64,000 nt of DNA, taken from NCBI GenBank assembly GCA_944320775.1, contig CALUIV010000004.1:1-64000 (forward strand), read 5' to 3'. A model generated the notes under the pieces. That model worked only from the letters and a program-made list of their open reading frames with translations, was not told the origin of the DNA and did no database searches. Made by a program: the position numbers and the translations under genes. How positions within the stretch are numbered: position 1 is the stretch's first letter; every line of letters begins with the position of its first letter. Shown here piece by piece: positions 26,704 through 36,906 of the stretch. Source of the DNA: an uncultured Paraprevotella sp. (GTDB taxonomy: Bacteria > Bacteroidota > Bacteroidia > Bacteroidales > Bacteroidaceae).

Positions 26704-29397
26704 CTAACGGTTACGACCGCTCCGCTGAATCAGTTGACGGATACGGTTATTCTGTTCCTCACACGTCATCAACTGTTCCACAGAAAGATGCATGCGATAA
26801 TTCCAATTATTATGCGGATTGGCAGGAACATTGATGCGCTCGCACACCGCATCCGGATTCCGTAACTGTTCATCCATAGCCATCCAATCCTGCCAGGATA
26901 TCAGACACAGCATGGAAGGTGAATATAAATGCCGGGCTACAACTTCCTCACATAACCAGCCGGGCATCACTTCGGGAGCCGGACCGTCTTTTTGCAAAAT
27001 GTCGTGATAGAATGCATCTCTACGTTCCGCATCCTCTTCCCACCAGAGACGCATCGTCGGCATATCATGCGTAAAGATAGTGGCCACACTACGATATGGA
27101 TTCTCTTCAAGATGCCCAAAGCGATAACATGGATTTTTAGGCATAGACTGAATTTCCAGAGTGAGAATACGCAAATCATTCAAAGCCCAACCGACGCATT
27201 CCGGCACCATACCCAAATCTTCAGCACAGACAAGCATGCGCGTTGCATCAATCATTGCCGGAAGTTTCCGCATGGCCTCACCATACCAGAAATGATTATG
27301 ACGATGATAATAGTAGTCAATGTAGATACGGTCGAAAGCCTCGCGTTCGGAAGCACTCAACATCTGATAGACAAAATCTTTTTGGACAGCAATACGCGGA
27401 TGGTACATCTCCGGATGATCACGGTCGGGTACAAACAGCACATCACTGATCAAAGCATAAAGTCCTTCACGGAGTGTTTCTGTATCATTTCCATAATCAT
27501 GCTGCTCAAAATAGCCCTGAACCTTACGTTGTGTGTCAAACTCCGGCTTCAACTCATACCAATCGTAACCTTTCGCATTGAGGAATTCTTCCTTTACCAA
27601 AGATTTCAACTCGGCAAAATAATGATCCAAAATGTCTTCCGTTATATAAGGTTTAGTAAACGGATCAACCCGGAAATGAAGTCCGGCAGCCTCTATTTCC
27701 TCAACGCTCAAGGGTAAGGCGGGTACAAACTGACCTAACAATCCGTAGACCGAATGCATCGGTATCTCCCAAATCCGGAAAAAGCCTAAAACGTGGTCGA
27801 TCCGATAGGCATCGAAAAATTCTGCCATTTTTCCCAAACGACGGGTCCACCAACTGAAATTATCTTTAAAAATTGCTTCCCAATTGTAAGTTGGGAACCC
27901 CCAATTCTGACCTTTTTCAGAAAAATCATCAGGCGGTGCACCTGCCTGACCATTCATATTGAAATAAAACGGTTCGACCCAAGCTTCAACACTGCATCTG
28001 CTGATGCCAATCGGAATATCCCCCTTCAAGATAATACGTTTCTGGCGCGCATATTGAGCTACCGCTGCCAACTGGGTATACAACTGAAATTGAACATAAA
28101 AATAAAAGGCGATTTCTGTATACACAGAGCTAGAAAGCGAACAGAAAGACCTGATTTCTTCAACATGATATACAGAATATTCCGGCCAATCATGAAAATT
28201 GGCTGTTTGATATTTCTCCCGCAAGAAACTGAAAGCAGCATACGGAACCAGCCATTCTGAATTTTCGTCATAAAAACGCCGGTAAGCATCAGATGCCAAA
28301 ACCGATCTGCCTTCCTGCTCATAAGCTGCTTTTAAATATTTCCATTTTAAAGCATTTACAGCTTCATAATCCACACTGGCCAAACGATTCAAACGTGCCG
28401 CCTCATGCTGTAACGATTCCATCAACGTAGCATCACGCAATTCAGGCAACTGACGCAAATCCACATATTGCGGATGCAACGCATACACGGATATTCCATT
28501 ATAAGGATAAGAATCCCACCAGGTATGACTCATCGTGGTATCGTAAATAGGCAATAACTGAATGACACGCATTCCCGTCAGATCCACCCAATCTACCATT
28601 TTTTTCAAATCACCAAAATCTCCCACTCCGGCACTTTGATCTGTACGGATAGAAAACAATGGAATAACGACTCCAGCTCCTTTCCAGCGTTCTTCACTTA
28701 ACTTTACAGGCTGGTCTGTCTGTACCAAAACCTGCTTCCGCTCAACTCCTTTAAACGATGACAGCCGATTGCCTCCTCCTTCCCAACGTTTCAAAGAACC
28801 GGTTGCCTTATCTACAACAACGTATTTATATTCAAAGGGAAACGTCAATCCGTTAGCACTCAACGAGATGCTCCATTCATACAAATCCGTTTCAGTCATC
28901 TGCAAGGCAAAATTCGGATTCCAGTCACCTAAAGCAGGCTGGTTGCCCAAAAGCGCCAAAGCTTCCCCTTCGAGCAACTGAGGAGCCTGAACACGCAAAA
29001 TCAATGTACTCTCAAAATATGGCAACGACAAAGAATCCGTCTGATGTGGCTGAATACATTTATAAAATGCAGAAGAATACAAATAAGCCTGTAATGGAAC
29101 ATCACGCCAATGGTCTGGGAAAATATAATCACGCCCAACATTAGCATCAAATCTCCGTGGTACGATATCCCATTCCTTACGGTACATCACCTGATCCCGG
29201 AAAATACAATAAAAATATTCAAACTGAATAATATCTTTTTGTGAGATCAAGACTTCGCCAGACCACTGCTCACCATTTGCCGTTTCCAAAGGCAAATATT
29301 GTTGCGTATATTGCCCTTTAAGATTCTTCATACGAAGAGACACTTTCACACACTCTCCCCAATTCGTATGATAATTTATAGAAAAATGTAATTTCAT
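26704..29397 (-). CDS. malQ: 4-alpha-glucanotransferase (GH77) with N-terminal starch-binding domains
   Basis: Transfers alpha-1,4-glucan segments between maltodextrins or glycogen. At 897 residues it is far longer than E. coli MalQ. The N-terminal 240 residues look like two tandem CBM20-like domains; the second contains LALLGNQPALGDWNP near 148, typical of CBM20. The GH77 barrel follows: YRIDHVLGFFRIWEIP near 545 (nucleophile Asp), CAEDLGMVPECV near 725 (acid Glu) and FTHDMPTMRLWW near 780. This layout is that of the plant DPE2 type. No signal peptide is seen, so it is cytosolic, in an operon with pulA. Confidence 0.92.
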   Translation of the reverse strand: MKLHFSINYHTNWGECVKVSLRMKNLKGQYTQQYLPLETANGEQWSGEVLISQKDIIQFEYFYCIFRDQVMYRKEWDIVPRRFDANVGRDYIFPDHWRDVPLQAYLYSSAFYKCIQPHQTDSLSLPYFESTLILRVQAPQLLEGEALALLGNQPALGDWNPNFALQMTETDLYEWSISLSANGLTFPFEYKYVVVDKATGSLKRWEGGGNRLSSFKGVERKQVLVQTDQPVKLSEERWKGAGVVIPLFSIRTDQSAGVGDFGDLKKMVDWVDLTGMRVIQLLPIYDTTMSHTWWDSYPYNGISVYALHPQYVDLRQLPELRDATLMESLQHEAARLNRLASVDYEAVNALKWKYLKAAYEQEGRSVLASDAYRRFYDENSEWLVPYAAFSFLREKYQTANFHDWPEYSVYHVEEIRSFCSLSSSVYTEIAFYFYVQFQLYTQLAAVAQYARQKRIILKGDIPIGISRCSVEAWVEPFYFNMNGQAGAPPDDFSEKGQNWGFPTYNWEAIFKDNFSWWTRRLGKMAEFFDAYRIDHVLGFFRIWEIPMHSVYGLLGQFVPALPLSVEEIEAAGLHFRVDPFTKPYITEDILDHYFAELKSLVKEEFLNAKGYDWYELKPEFDTQRKVQGYFEQHDYGNDTETLREGLYALISDVLFVPDRDHPEMYHPRIAVQKDFVYQMLSASEREAFDRIYIDYYYHRHNHFWYGEAMRKLPAMIDATRMLVCAEDLGMVPECVGWALNDLRILTLEIQSMPKNPCYRFGHLEENPYRSVATIFTHDMPTMRLWWEEDAERRDAFYHDILQKDGPAPEVMPGWLCEEVVARHLYSPSMLCLISWQDWMAMDEQLRNPDAVCERINVPANPHNNWNYRMHLSVEQLMTCEEQNNRIRQLIQRSGRNR

Positions 29398-29454
29398 AGA
29401 TCCTCAAATTTACTCAGGAAAACAGTATGTATCCCTATTTGGTAGACACTGATA

Positions 29455-29483
29455 CAAAGATAATAAAATATCGGATAAACAAA
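29455..29483 (-). promoter_or_regulatory. Putative promoter of malQ-pulA
   Basis: On the minus strand TATCTTTG (29455-29462) is preceded by TTTG (29480-29483) with a 17-base spacer, a little short of the usual 19-21. The malQ ATG is 57 bases downstream of the -7 box. Confidence 0.5.
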
Positions 29484-29530
29484 ATTTTGAAACTCAAAAA
29501 TAAAAAAGAATATCATGTTTCCACTGATAA

Positions 29531-29567
29531 CAAAAAACAAAGGCAACCCTGTTCAGGTTGCCTTGTT
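29531..29567 (-). terminator. Terminator of the structured non-coding RNA
   Basis: On the minus strand the 9-bp stem AAGGCAACC / GGTTGCCTT, extended by A-T pairs (AAACA / TGTTT), is followed by a T-rich run. It closes the 29.5-29.75 kb RNA. Confidence 0.9.
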
Positions 29568-29752
29568 TATAAGAAACCGCACCGATGATGTGATGAAACT
29601 CCGAGTATATACAAGATTTGAGCGCTCATCGCCTTTGTAATCCACCGGCATAATGCTACCCGAAGGCGTGGCCCGCCATTGGCAGATGAAGCTTTCTCGG
29701 TTAAAAGATTAATTGATGAGAATCCCGATCTAACCGATGCGGCTATTTTTTA
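29531..29752 (-). ncRNA. Structured small RNA, 6S-like or Bacteroidales-1-like
   Basis: About 220 bases with no open frame, bounded by a Bacteroidetes promoter and a strong terminator. On the minus strand a 10-bp closing stem joins 29733-29742 to 29577-29587. After a large internal bubble, CCGAG (29696-29700) pairs with CTCGG (29601-29605). Inside lie GCTTCATC with GATGAGC and a GC-rich hairpin cluster (CCTTCGGG, GCATTATGC). A long rod with a central bubble is the 6S RNA plan. The Bacteroidales-1 motif, which as I recall is reported near rplT, is an equally good name; rplT is upstream here with popT between. SRP RNA, RNase P RNA and tmRNA signatures are absent. Confidence 0.72.
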
Positions 29753-29758
29753 CTTACA

Positions 29759-29788
29759 CAAAGATAGTAAAAAGTCTTGTGAACACAA
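29759..29788 (-). promoter_or_regulatory. Promoter of the structured small RNA
   Basis: On the minus strand TTTG (29785-29788), an 18-base spacer and TATCTTTG (29759-29766) form a good Bacteroidetes promoter. Initiation about seven bases further gives a transcript starting near 29752. Confidence 0.7.
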
Positions 29789-29873
29789 AAAAATACCTGA
29801 ATAATCTGACAATAGACCCTATTTTTTTTATTCTGATCAAATCAATAAAAAATTGAAAAAGGATGCATCCGTC

Positions 29874-30782
29874 TTATTTAGAATACTTTGCCGAAATTTT
29901 CTCCAGAACGTAAACAAGAACAAAACCGGCAATAGCAAGAATAACCGCTTCTGCAATCTGTGTATTCGGCAGGATATTCTGCTCTACAAGAGGTTTGATC
30001 TGACCACTACGGTCTACGTAAGTCTCTACCGTTTCTTTCCATGGCCATACCTTATTTAAGGAACCAAGCATAAAACCAGTTAAAACTGAGAGTGTAATAT
30101 TACGGAAACGCGCCAAAGCAAAAGACAAAACGCGTGAAAAGCTCGTAATACCAATCAAGGCGCCTGCCGCAAAAATCAAAAGCGTGAAAAGCTGCAAAGA
30201 TTTCACGGCTTCCATAATATAGAAATATTTACCCAATAAAACCAATATAAAACTTCCGGAAATACCTGGCAATATCATAGCACAAATAGCAATGACACCA
30301 CATAAGAAGATAAACAAAGGATGGGTCGGAGTTTCAGTCGGTGTAGCAACAGTAATATAATATGCGATTGCCGTACCCACAACAAAAGAAACAATTGTCT
30401 TCCAGTTCCATTCTTTAATATCTTTAGAAACGAACCATGTAGAAGCCAGCACCAGCCCGAAGAAAAATGCCCATACAAGAATCGGATGAGTCAACAACAG
30501 CCAGGTAATCAGCTTAGCCAGCGAAAACACACTAATACCGATACCCAATAATATAGAAAAGAGAAAATTAGCATTGATTGCTTTCCAGAAAGCAGCAATT
30601 TTTCCGGTAAACAGCAGTTTTAAACTAGCCCCGTTAATACTTTTGATTGAGTTAATCAATTCATCATAAAAACCTACAATAAACGCAATCGTTCCACCTG
30701 ATACACCGGGAACTACATCGGCAGCTCCCATAGCCATACCTTTGAACATAAGCACCAAATAATCTTTCAGTGTTCTCTTCAT
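29874..30782 (-). CDS. popT: DUF368 polyprenyl-phosphate translocase, PopT-like
   Basis: A 302-residue polytopic inner-membrane protein with about eight to nine helices. GMAMGAADVVPGVSGGTIAFIVGFYDELI near 15-43 is the DUF368 signature, and a second related motif, CAMILPGISGSFILVLLGKYFY, lies near 160-181. DUF368 proteins (PopT) have been shown to return undecaprenyl phosphate across the membrane for cell-wall and polysaccharide synthesis. It follows rplT by about 110 bp, with a terminator hairpin between, and precedes the small RNA. dgkA and a PAP2 phosphatase, also lipid-carrier linked, are at 54.7-55.8 kb. Confidence 0.87.
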   Translation of the reverse strand: MKRTLKDYLVLMFKGMAMGAADVVPGVSGGTIAFIVGFYDELINSIKSINGASLKLLFTGKIAAFWKAINANFLFSILLGIGISVFSLAKLITWLLLTHPILVWAFFFGLVLASTWFVSKDIKEWNWKTIVSFVVGTAIAYYITVATPTETPTHPLFIFLCGVIAICAMILPGISGSFILVLLGKYFYIMEAVKSLQLFTLLIFAAGALIGITSFSRVLSFALARFRNITLSVLTGFMLGSLNKVWPWKETVETYVDRSGQIKPLVEQNILPNTQIAEAVILAIAGFVLVYVLEKISAKYSK

Positions 30783-30827
30783 AAAATTATCAATATTAAT
30801 TTAAACAATAATCAACATTAAAATACA

Positions 30828-30861
30828 ATAGGGCATATCATGAAAATACGATATGCCCTAT
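30828..30861 (-). terminator. Hairpin terminator after rplT
   Basis: A 12-bp stem, ATAGGGCATATC / GATATGCCCTAT, lies 35 bases after the rplT stop on the minus strand. The T-rich tail is interrupted, so read-through into popT is possible. Confidence 0.7.
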
Positions 30862-30896
30862 ATTGTGTAAATCTTATAAGATACCTAAAGATTAGG

Positions 30897-31241
30897 TTAC
30901 TTAACTTTAGCAACAATTGCCTTGAAAGCCTCTGGATGATTTACAGCCAGGTCTGCAAGAACTTTACGGTTGATTTCGATACCAGCTTTGTGCAAAGCAC
31001 CCATCAACTGAGAATAAGACATACCCTCCAAACGTGCTGCAGCATTGATACGCTGAATCCACAATGCGCGGAAATTGCGTTTCTTATTACGACGGTCACG
31101 GAATGCATAAGTCAAACCTTTCTCCCAAGTATTCTTGGCAACGGTCCAAACATTTTTACGTGCACCGAAGTAACCTCTGGTTAAACCTAAAATTTTCTTT
31201 CTTCTTGCTCTTGAAGCAACATGATTTACTGATCTTGGCAT
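30897..31241 (-). CDS. rplT: 50S ribosomal protein L20
   Basis: A basic 114-residue protein needed for early 50S assembly. It begins [20 protein letters not shown] and carries the L20 signature [22 protein letters not shown] near 66-87 before [13 protein letters not shown]. It completes the infC-rpmI-rplT operon. In other phyla L20 represses its own operon; I see no clear mimic of its rRNA site here. Confidence 0.98.
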   Translation of the reverse strand: MPRSVNHVASRARRKKILGLTRGYFGARKNVWTVAKNTWEKGLTYAFRDRRNKKRNFRALWIQRINAAARLEGMSYSQLMGALHKAGIEINRKVLADLAVNHPEAFKAIVAKVK

Positions 31242-31356
31242 AATTTTTAATCTTTTTGAATGATTAGCGCCGCTCTATCCTCGCGATGAACGATCTTCGT
31301 GCTAAGACATTCGGTTAATAATTTTAAAATACTTTTCTACTTCGCTTTACAATAGA

Positions 31357-31554
31357 TTAACGCAAGCAGAGCAATTCACGAACCTGCTTCATGTCTGAAG
31401 TTACCACGATATCATCGTGAACCAAGTTTCTTTTACGTTTCTTAGACTTCTTGGTCAAGATGTGGCTGTGAAAAGCATGATGTCTTTTTACTTTACCTGT
31501 TCCGGTAAGAACGAATCTTTTTTTGGCACCGGAATTAGTTTTTACTTTTGGCAT
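31357..31554 (-). CDS. rpmI: 50S ribosomal protein L35
   Basis: A 65-residue basic protein beginning [20 protein letters not shown], the standard L35 N-terminus, with [20 protein letters not shown] in the middle. It lies between infC and rplT, the usual order. Confidence 0.98.
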   Translation of the reverse strand: MPKVKTNSGAKKRFVLTGTGKVKRHHAFHSHILTKKSKKRKRNLVHDDIVVTSDMKQVRELLCLR

Positions 31555-31633
31555 TTTGATAAAATTTTAAATTATTACTAATTGTGTGGCAACGCATATA
31601 CCAGGCGTTACGCACTTCCTGATCAATTTGATA

Positions 31634-32272
31634 TTAATCTTCGCCTTCTACGCGAGGACCTTTATATTCCTTAGGAGCATTAGCCTTTGGCTGAGCTTTT
31701 TCAACCTTTGGCATAATCACCTCTGCCGGCTTTTCGACTTTCTTCTGACCCATTTTCTTTGGTGCAATAAAGATCGTCATACGCTTTCCTTCCAACAAAG
31801 GCATCTGCTCAACTTTACCATATTCCTCCAGATCATTTGCAAAACGCAACAATAGGACTTCACCCTGCTCCTTAAACAAGATACTACGTCCTTTAAAGAA
31901 TACGTAAGCCTTTACTTTATCTCCGTCAGACAGGAATCCTTGTGCATGTTTTAATTTAAAATTATAATCATGGTCATCCGTCTGGGGTCCGAAACGTATT
32001 TCCTTAACGTCTACTTTGACCTGTTTGGCCTTCATTTCCTTCTGGCGTTTCTTCTGCTGATAGAGGAACTTGCTATAATCTATCAAACGACAAACAGGAG
32101 GAGTTGCATTAGGTGAAATTTCAACGAGGTCTACTCCCTGCGACTCAGCAAGCTGAATGGCTTTACTAGTCGGCATGACCGTTGATTCGATATCATCGCC
32201 CACGATGCGTACTTCGCGCACACGTATCTGTTCATTGATACGATATTGCTGCTTTAAATTGTCTTTCTTCAT
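31634..32272 (-). CDS. infC: Translation initiation factor IF-3
   Basis: Binds 30S subunits, prevents early 50S joining and checks the start codon. The 212 residues show the N-domain [18 protein letters not shown] near 10, the linker [23 protein letters not shown] near 50, and the C-domain [18 protein letters not shown] near 88. A 40-residue Lys/Ala/Pro-rich tail extends beyond the usual end, as in Bacteroidetes. A TAACTTTG box (32338-32345, minus) overlaps the thrS stop and may give the operon its own promoter. Confidence 0.96.
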   Translation of the reverse strand: MKKDNLKQQYRINEQIRVREVRIVGDDIESTVMPTSKAIQLAESQGVDLVEISPNATPPVCRLIDYSKFLYQQKKRQKEMKAKQVKVDVKEIRFGPQTDDHDYNFKLKHAQGFLSDGDKVKAYVFFKGRSILFKEQGEVLLLRFANDLEEYGKVEQMPLLEGKRMTIFIAPKKMGQKKVEKPAEVIMPKVEKAQPKANAPKEYKGPRVEGED

Positions 32273-32342
32273 TAAAAAGTGTCTTCTCTTCTGTTTGTTT
32301 AATAGATTAATACATTATGAATTTTCAAAATCGGTTGCAAAG

Positions 32343-34286
32343 TTAGTAATTATTTAGCATTTCACGAACTTCTTCGTTGATTTTCTTTGCAAAATCCTCA
32401 AATTTCATGCTTCCCTGGTCGCCTTCACCCCGTTTACGCACAGAAACAGTACGTTCAGCAGCTTCTTTTTCACCAACAACCAACATATATGGTATACGTT
32501 TCATCTCGTTGTCGCGAATCTTTCGTCCGATCTTTTCATTACGATCATCTACGACTGCACGTACATCCTGATCATCAAAATAAGCCTGAAGTTCTTTAGC
32601 GTAATCGTTATATTTTTCTGAAATCGGCAAAATAGCGACCTGATCCGGAGTCAACCACAATGGGAAATGACCGGCTGTATGTTCGATAAGGACAGCACAG
32701 AAACGTTCCATGGAACCAAACGGTGCACGGTGAATCATCACAGGACGATGCTTCTGATTATCCTCTCCGGTATATTCCAATTGGAAGCGTTCTGGCAAAT
32801 TATAGTCTACCTGAATGGTTCCTAACTGCCAACGACGTCCGAGAGCGTCTTTAACCATAAAATCCAATTTAGGACCATAGAAAGCAGCCTCACCATATTC
32901 TACACGAGCCGGCAAACCTTTCTCCTTACAAGCTTCTATAATGGCATTTTCAGCCTCATTCCAAACTTCATCTGAACCAATATACTTTTCACGATTGTTT
33001 GGATCGCGCAAAGAAATCTGTGCTTCGTAGTTATCAAATTTGAGCGCACCAAAAATGATCTGGATAATTTCCATCACACGAATAAACTCATCCTTCACCT
33101 GATCCGGACGACAGTAAATATGCGCATCATCCTGAGTAAATGAACGGACACGAGTCAATCCGTGCAACTCACCGCTTTGCTCATAACGATAAACAGTACC
33201 GAACTCAGCAAGACGCAAAGGCAAATCCTTGTATGAACGAGGCTTCCATGCATATATCTCACAATGATGAGGACAGTTCATTGGTTTAAGCATATACTCT
33301 TCACCTTCTTCTGGAGTATGAATGGGCTGGAAAGAGTCCTTGCCATAATGAGCATAATGTCCTGAAGTCACATATAGATTTTTTCCACCAATATGCGGTG
33401 TCATGACCTGCTGATAACCATAACGTTTCTGAATCCGTTTCAAGAAATCTTCCAAACGCAAGCGCAAAGCTGTTCCCTTCGGTAACCACATAGGCAATCC
33501 TTTACCGACGCGCTCCGAAAACATGAACAACTCCATTTCTTTACCAATCTTGCGATGATCACGCTTCTTCGCTTCTTCCAGCAATACCAAATACTCATCA
33601 AGCAGTTTCTTTTTCGGGAAAGAAATTGCATAGATACGAGTCATCTGGGGACGCTTTTCATCGCCACGCCAATATGCAGATGATACTGCTGTAACCTTTA
33701 CCGCCTTGATTGGAGCTGTTGAAATCAAGTGCGGACCACGACAAAGATCGGTAAAATTACCTTGTGTATATGTCGTAATATGACCATCCTCCAATTCTTC
33801 AATCAATTCATTCTTGTAAGTTTGACCACGATCTCCGAAGAAAGTCAATGCGTCAGCCTTAGAAATGTCACGACGCACCAGCTCTTCCTTACGTTGAGCC
33901 AGCTCAATCATTTTCTTTTCAATTGTTGCGAAATCTGCTTCGCGGATAACCACACCTGCAGGAGGCATTACATCATAATAAAAACCATTTTCAATTGCCG
34001 GACCAATACCGAATTGCATATTCGGATATAATTCTTGTAAAGCCTCAGCCATCAAATGAGCCGATGTATGCCAGAATGCATGCTTACCCTCAGCATCTTC
34101 CCATTTATACAAAACAATCGAAGCGTCTTCATTGATCGGACGGTTCAATTCAACAGTTTCTCCATTCACGCCACAAGCCAAAACATCTTGCGCCAAACGT
34201 GAAGATATGCTTTCTGCTATTTGCAGTCCCGTTACTCCGGATTCAAATTCGCGAACGGAACCATCTGGAAAAGTAATTTTAATCAT
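32343..34286 (-). CDS. thrS: Threonyl-tRNA synthetase
   Basis: A class II synthetase that charges tRNA-Thr and edits mis-charged Ser. The 647 residues begin with a TGS domain ([20 protein letters not shown]). The editing domain has [12 protein letters not shown] near 73 and FTDLCRGPH near 177. The catalytic core has [10 protein letters not shown] near 337 (zinc Cys), [18 protein letters not shown] near 366, and the anticodon-binding domain starts at [12 protein letters not shown] near 545. infC is 70 bp downstream. A TACTTTTG box (34312-34319) lies 26 bases before the ATG. Confidence 0.97.
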   Translation of the reverse strand: MIKITFPDGSVREFESGVTGLQIAESISSRLAQDVLACGVNGETVELNRPINEDASIVLYKWEDAEGKHAFWHTSAHLMAEALQELYPNMQFGIGPAIENGFYYDVMPPAGVVIREADFATIEKKMIELAQRKEELVRRDISKADALTFFGDRGQTYKNELIEELEDGHITTYTQGNFTDLCRGPHLISTAPIKAVKVTAVSSAYWRGDEKRPQMTRIYAISFPKKKLLDEYLVLLEEAKKRDHRKIGKEMELFMFSERVGKGLPMWLPKGTALRLRLEDFLKRIQKRYGYQQVMTPHIGGKNLYVTSGHYAHYGKDSFQPIHTPEEGEEYMLKPMNCPHHCEIYAWKPRSYKDLPLRLAEFGTVYRYEQSGELHGLTRVRSFTQDDAHIYCRPDQVKDEFIRVMEIIQIIFGALKFDNYEAQISLRDPNNREKYIGSDEVWNEAENAIIEACKEKGLPARVEYGEAAFYGPKLDFMVKDALGRRWQLGTIQVDYNLPERFQLEYTGEDNQKHRPVMIHRAPFGSMERFCAVLIEHTAGHFPLWLTPDQVAILPISEKYNDYAKELQAYFDDQDVRAVVDDRNEKIGRKIRDNEMKRIPYMLVVGEKEAAERTVSVRKRGEGDQGSMKFEDFAKKINEEVREMLNNY

Positions 34287-34351
34287 TGATTTCTGTTTTT
34301 ATTCTTTTATGCAAAAGTAGTATTTTTTTTAAGAAGTACTGCTTTTCATGA

Positions 34352-34388
34352 TAAAAAAGTAGTCTAAAAATCATTTTAGACTACTTTT
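34352..34388 (-). terminator. Terminator overlapping the end of the TPR gene
   Basis: A perfect 15-bp stem, AAAAGTAGTCTAAAA / TTTTAGACTACTTTT (34355-34369 and 34374-34388) with a 4-base loop, is followed on the minus strand by TTTTTTAT. The right arm is coding sequence of the TPR gene, including its stop codon. It separates that gene from thrS. Confidence 0.9.
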
Positions 34389-36336
34389 GAGCCTGAGAAG
34401 TATATTTCTTGATCAAATTATATGCTGTATACAAGCCCAATTCGCCAGCTCTACTCAAATCGCTCACTCCTTTTTCATAATCACCATTCATAATATAAGC
34501 AAGTCCACGATTATAGAATGCTTCTGAAAAACGAGCGTCCAAAAGCAATGCCCGGCTATATGCCTCAATTGCCAGCGTATATTGACCTGATTTCATTAAC
34601 AATACACCTTTATTATAATAGGCACATGCGAAATCCGGCTGTAAACGAATCACCTCATCCAAATCACTTAAAGCCGATGTCCGGACAATATTCTGTTTGT
34701 CCTTATTTTCAACAACACCTCCAGCCTGTTTACATACAACCTGAGCACGGACAAAATAAGCCAAAACGAAAGTCGAATCTAAAGCCAGCACATGATCCAA
34801 ATCGGTTAATGCAGAAGAAAAATCTTGAACCAGATAATAATCCAAAGCACGTGTAAAAAGGAGATCTACCTGTTTCGGCTCATCTGCAAGATGCTGAGTA
34901 CATACAGTAATGGATTGAAAATGATGAGCAACTTGCGCATCATCCAAAGTTTCTTCCCGATTAGTCAATAAGAGCGGTTTTGTCTGTCCTTGTTTTCTAT
35001 TCCACTTATCTAAAGTTTTATTATAGATACTCTGTTTGTTCAGATCATCTTTCAGCTGATAATAAGACAGAACAAACAAAGGCAACGGATTTGTCTCTAC
35101 AGATTTATCCTGAACTTTTCCACGATAGGCATTCGCATATGTTTCCCCGACCTCATTCGTATCTGCTTCTACCAACTTATTATAATCATCCATATTCCGG
35201 CTACTTTTCTTTCGTGTGCCGGAAGTTTTCTTCTTATTCGGCAAATCGCGTTCCATTTGAGCTTTCAACAACACAAACTCATCACGTTCAGCACCGTTAA
35301 TATCTCCTATTTTACGCTTGATTTCTGCCCGATACTGATAACCAAGTAAAAAATCAGGATACTCTTTGATAACGGCAGAAATATCCCGAATGGCTCCTTG
35401 ATAATCTCCAGTGTTGTTTAACATCAAAGCTCGATTGAAAAGAGCCATCATATTATCAGGTTCCAACTCGAGTACAAAATTAAAATCTTCTATAGCTCTG
35501 TTGTCATCTCCAACCTGTGCCCGAAGCAATCCCCGATTGAAATGTGCCAGATAATTCTTAGGATCGTAATCCAGAGCTGCATCATAGTCGCTCATCGCAC
35601 CACGCAAATTCGATTGATAATAACGGGCTAAAGCACGATTCACATAATATCCCGTTTCTCTTGGATTCTGCAATATTGCCTTATCCAAAGCTTCCTCGGC
35701 CTTCTTATAATCTTTCTGTTCATAAGAAACCAAAGCACGAATTGCCCAAGCTCTTTCTGTATACGGATTTATATCCAAAGCCTTTTCTACCTGAGCAAGG
35801 CATGCCACGGTATCTTTCTCCAATAAAGCAACCTGAGCTCTTGTGGTATAAACTTCTGGATCTTTCGACCAAAACCTGACCATCTGGTCTAATCCATCAT
35901 TTGCAGCCTGATAATTTTTCTGTTCTATATGGCAAAGCACCAAATTATGCCAGGCATTTTTATTCATCGGTTCTATATCAAGAAGCTTTTCATATGAACG
36001 AATCGCCCCGGAGAAATCCTTTAGATTAATCTGGCACAACCCTCTCAGCTCATAATTTCTCGGAATAAAAGGATTTATTTCTATCGCTTTCGCACAATCA
36101 GCTTCTGCACCGGTAAAATCTTCCAAATAGAATTTAGCCAATCCTCTGAAAAAATAGGGTTCAGAAAGGAAAGGCTTGGCATCGATTACTTGATTAAAAT
36201 AACGTATCGATAATACATAATCTTCGTAATGGAGCGCATTACGCCCCATTAACAACACACGATCGGTATTAATCTGACTTATTACCAATTGCGGATAAAA
36301 CAAAAGTAATAAAAAAAAGCTACGGAATTTCCGCAT
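34381..36336 (-). CDS. Exported tetratricopeptide-repeat protein
   Basis: A 651-residue protein with a signal peptide (MRKFRSFFLLLLFYPQLVIS) followed by about ten TPR units in residues 25-350. Examples are EPYFFRGLAKFYLEDFTGAEADCAKAI near 58 and YLAHFNRGLLRAQVGDDNRAIEDFNFVLEL near 270. A charged linker (KKTSGTRKKSSRN) follows near 370, and three or four more TPRs fill residues 475-640. It probably acts as a periplasmic protein-protein scaffold; no enzyme domain is visible. It starts 2 bp after def, so the two are co-translated, though the functional link is unclear. Confidence 0.85.
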   Translation of the reverse strand: MRKFRSFFLLLLFYPQLVISQINTDRVLLMGRNALHYEDYVLSIRYFNQVIDAKPFLSEPYFFRGLAKFYLEDFTGAEADCAKAIEINPFIPRNYELRGLCQINLKDFSGAIRSYEKLLDIEPMNKNAWHNLVLCHIEQKNYQAANDGLDQMVRFWSKDPEVYTTRAQVALLEKDTVACLAQVEKALDINPYTERAWAIRALVSYEQKDYKKAEEALDKAILQNPRETGYYVNRALARYYQSNLRGAMSDYDAALDYDPKNYLAHFNRGLLRAQVGDDNRAIEDFNFVLELEPDNMMALFNRALMLNNTGDYQGAIRDISAVIKEYPDFLLGYQYRAEIKRKIGDINGAERDEFVLLKAQMERDLPNKKKTSGTRKKSSRNMDDYNKLVEADTNEVGETYANAYRGKVQDKSVETNPLPLFVLSYYQLKDDLNKQSIYNKTLDKWNRKQGQTKPLLLTNREETLDDAQVAHHFQSITVCTQHLADEPKQVDLLFTRALDYYLVQDFSSALTDLDHVLALDSTFVLAYFVRAQVVCKQAGGVVENKDKQNIVRTSALSDLDEVIRLQPDFACAYYNKGVLLMKSGQYTLAIEAYSRALLLDARFSEAFYNRGLAYIMNGDYEKGVSDLSRAGELGLYTAYNLIKKYTSQAQK

Positions 36337-36338
36337 TC

Positions 36339-36896
36339 TTATCTTTTGTTTTTCACTTTATAAGAACAACGGAATTGTCCTTTCAACAAACAATTCAATT
36401 TACTCTTAATCATCTGTTTTCGCAACATAGACAAATGGTCAATAAACATATGTCCTTCCAAATGATCAAACTCATGCTGCATAACACGTGCCAGATATCC
36501 TTCAACCCATTCATCATGCTCAGAGAAATTCTCATCCAGATATTTCACATGAATACGTGTTGCACGACGTACGCTCTCATGTATACCCGGAAGGCTAAGA
36601 CATCCCTCCTCCATCAACTCTGTTTTCGTATCATCAACTTCCAGAATATGCGGATTAATAAATGTATGAATATAACCCTTATATTCCGGTAAATCATCAG
36701 AAATCAAATCCAAATTAATTACAACCAGGCGAATCGGAAGTCCAATCTGCGGAGCTGCCAAACCGATTCCTTCCGAACGATCCAGAGTTTCATACATATT
36801 TTGTATCAATTGCTCCAATTCCGGATAATCCGGAGTAATGTCCTCTGCAACCTGTCTTAGTACAGGCTGACCATAAGTGTAAATTGGTAATACCAT
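36339..36896 (-). CDS. def: Peptide deformylase
   Basis: Removes the N-terminal formyl group from nascent proteins using a metal ion. The 185 residues contain all three family motifs: GIGLAAPQIG near 43 (motif 1), EGCLSLPG near 97 (Cys ligand), and QHEFDHLEGHMF near 139 (HExxH). It sits between ruvX (10 bp upstream) and the TPR gene in one operon. The fmt partner is at the left end of the window. Confidence 0.97.
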   Translation of the reverse strand: MVLPIYTYGQPVLRQVAEDITPDYPELEQLIQNMYETLDRSEGIGLAAPQIGLPIRLVVINLDLISDDLPEYKGYIHTFINPHILEVDDTKTELMEEGCLSLPGIHESVRRATRIHVKYLDENFSEHDEWVEGYLARVMQHEFDHLEGHMFIDHLSMLRKQMIKSKLNCLLKGQFRCSYKVKNKR

Positions 36897-36906
36897 TCTA
36901 TAATTA

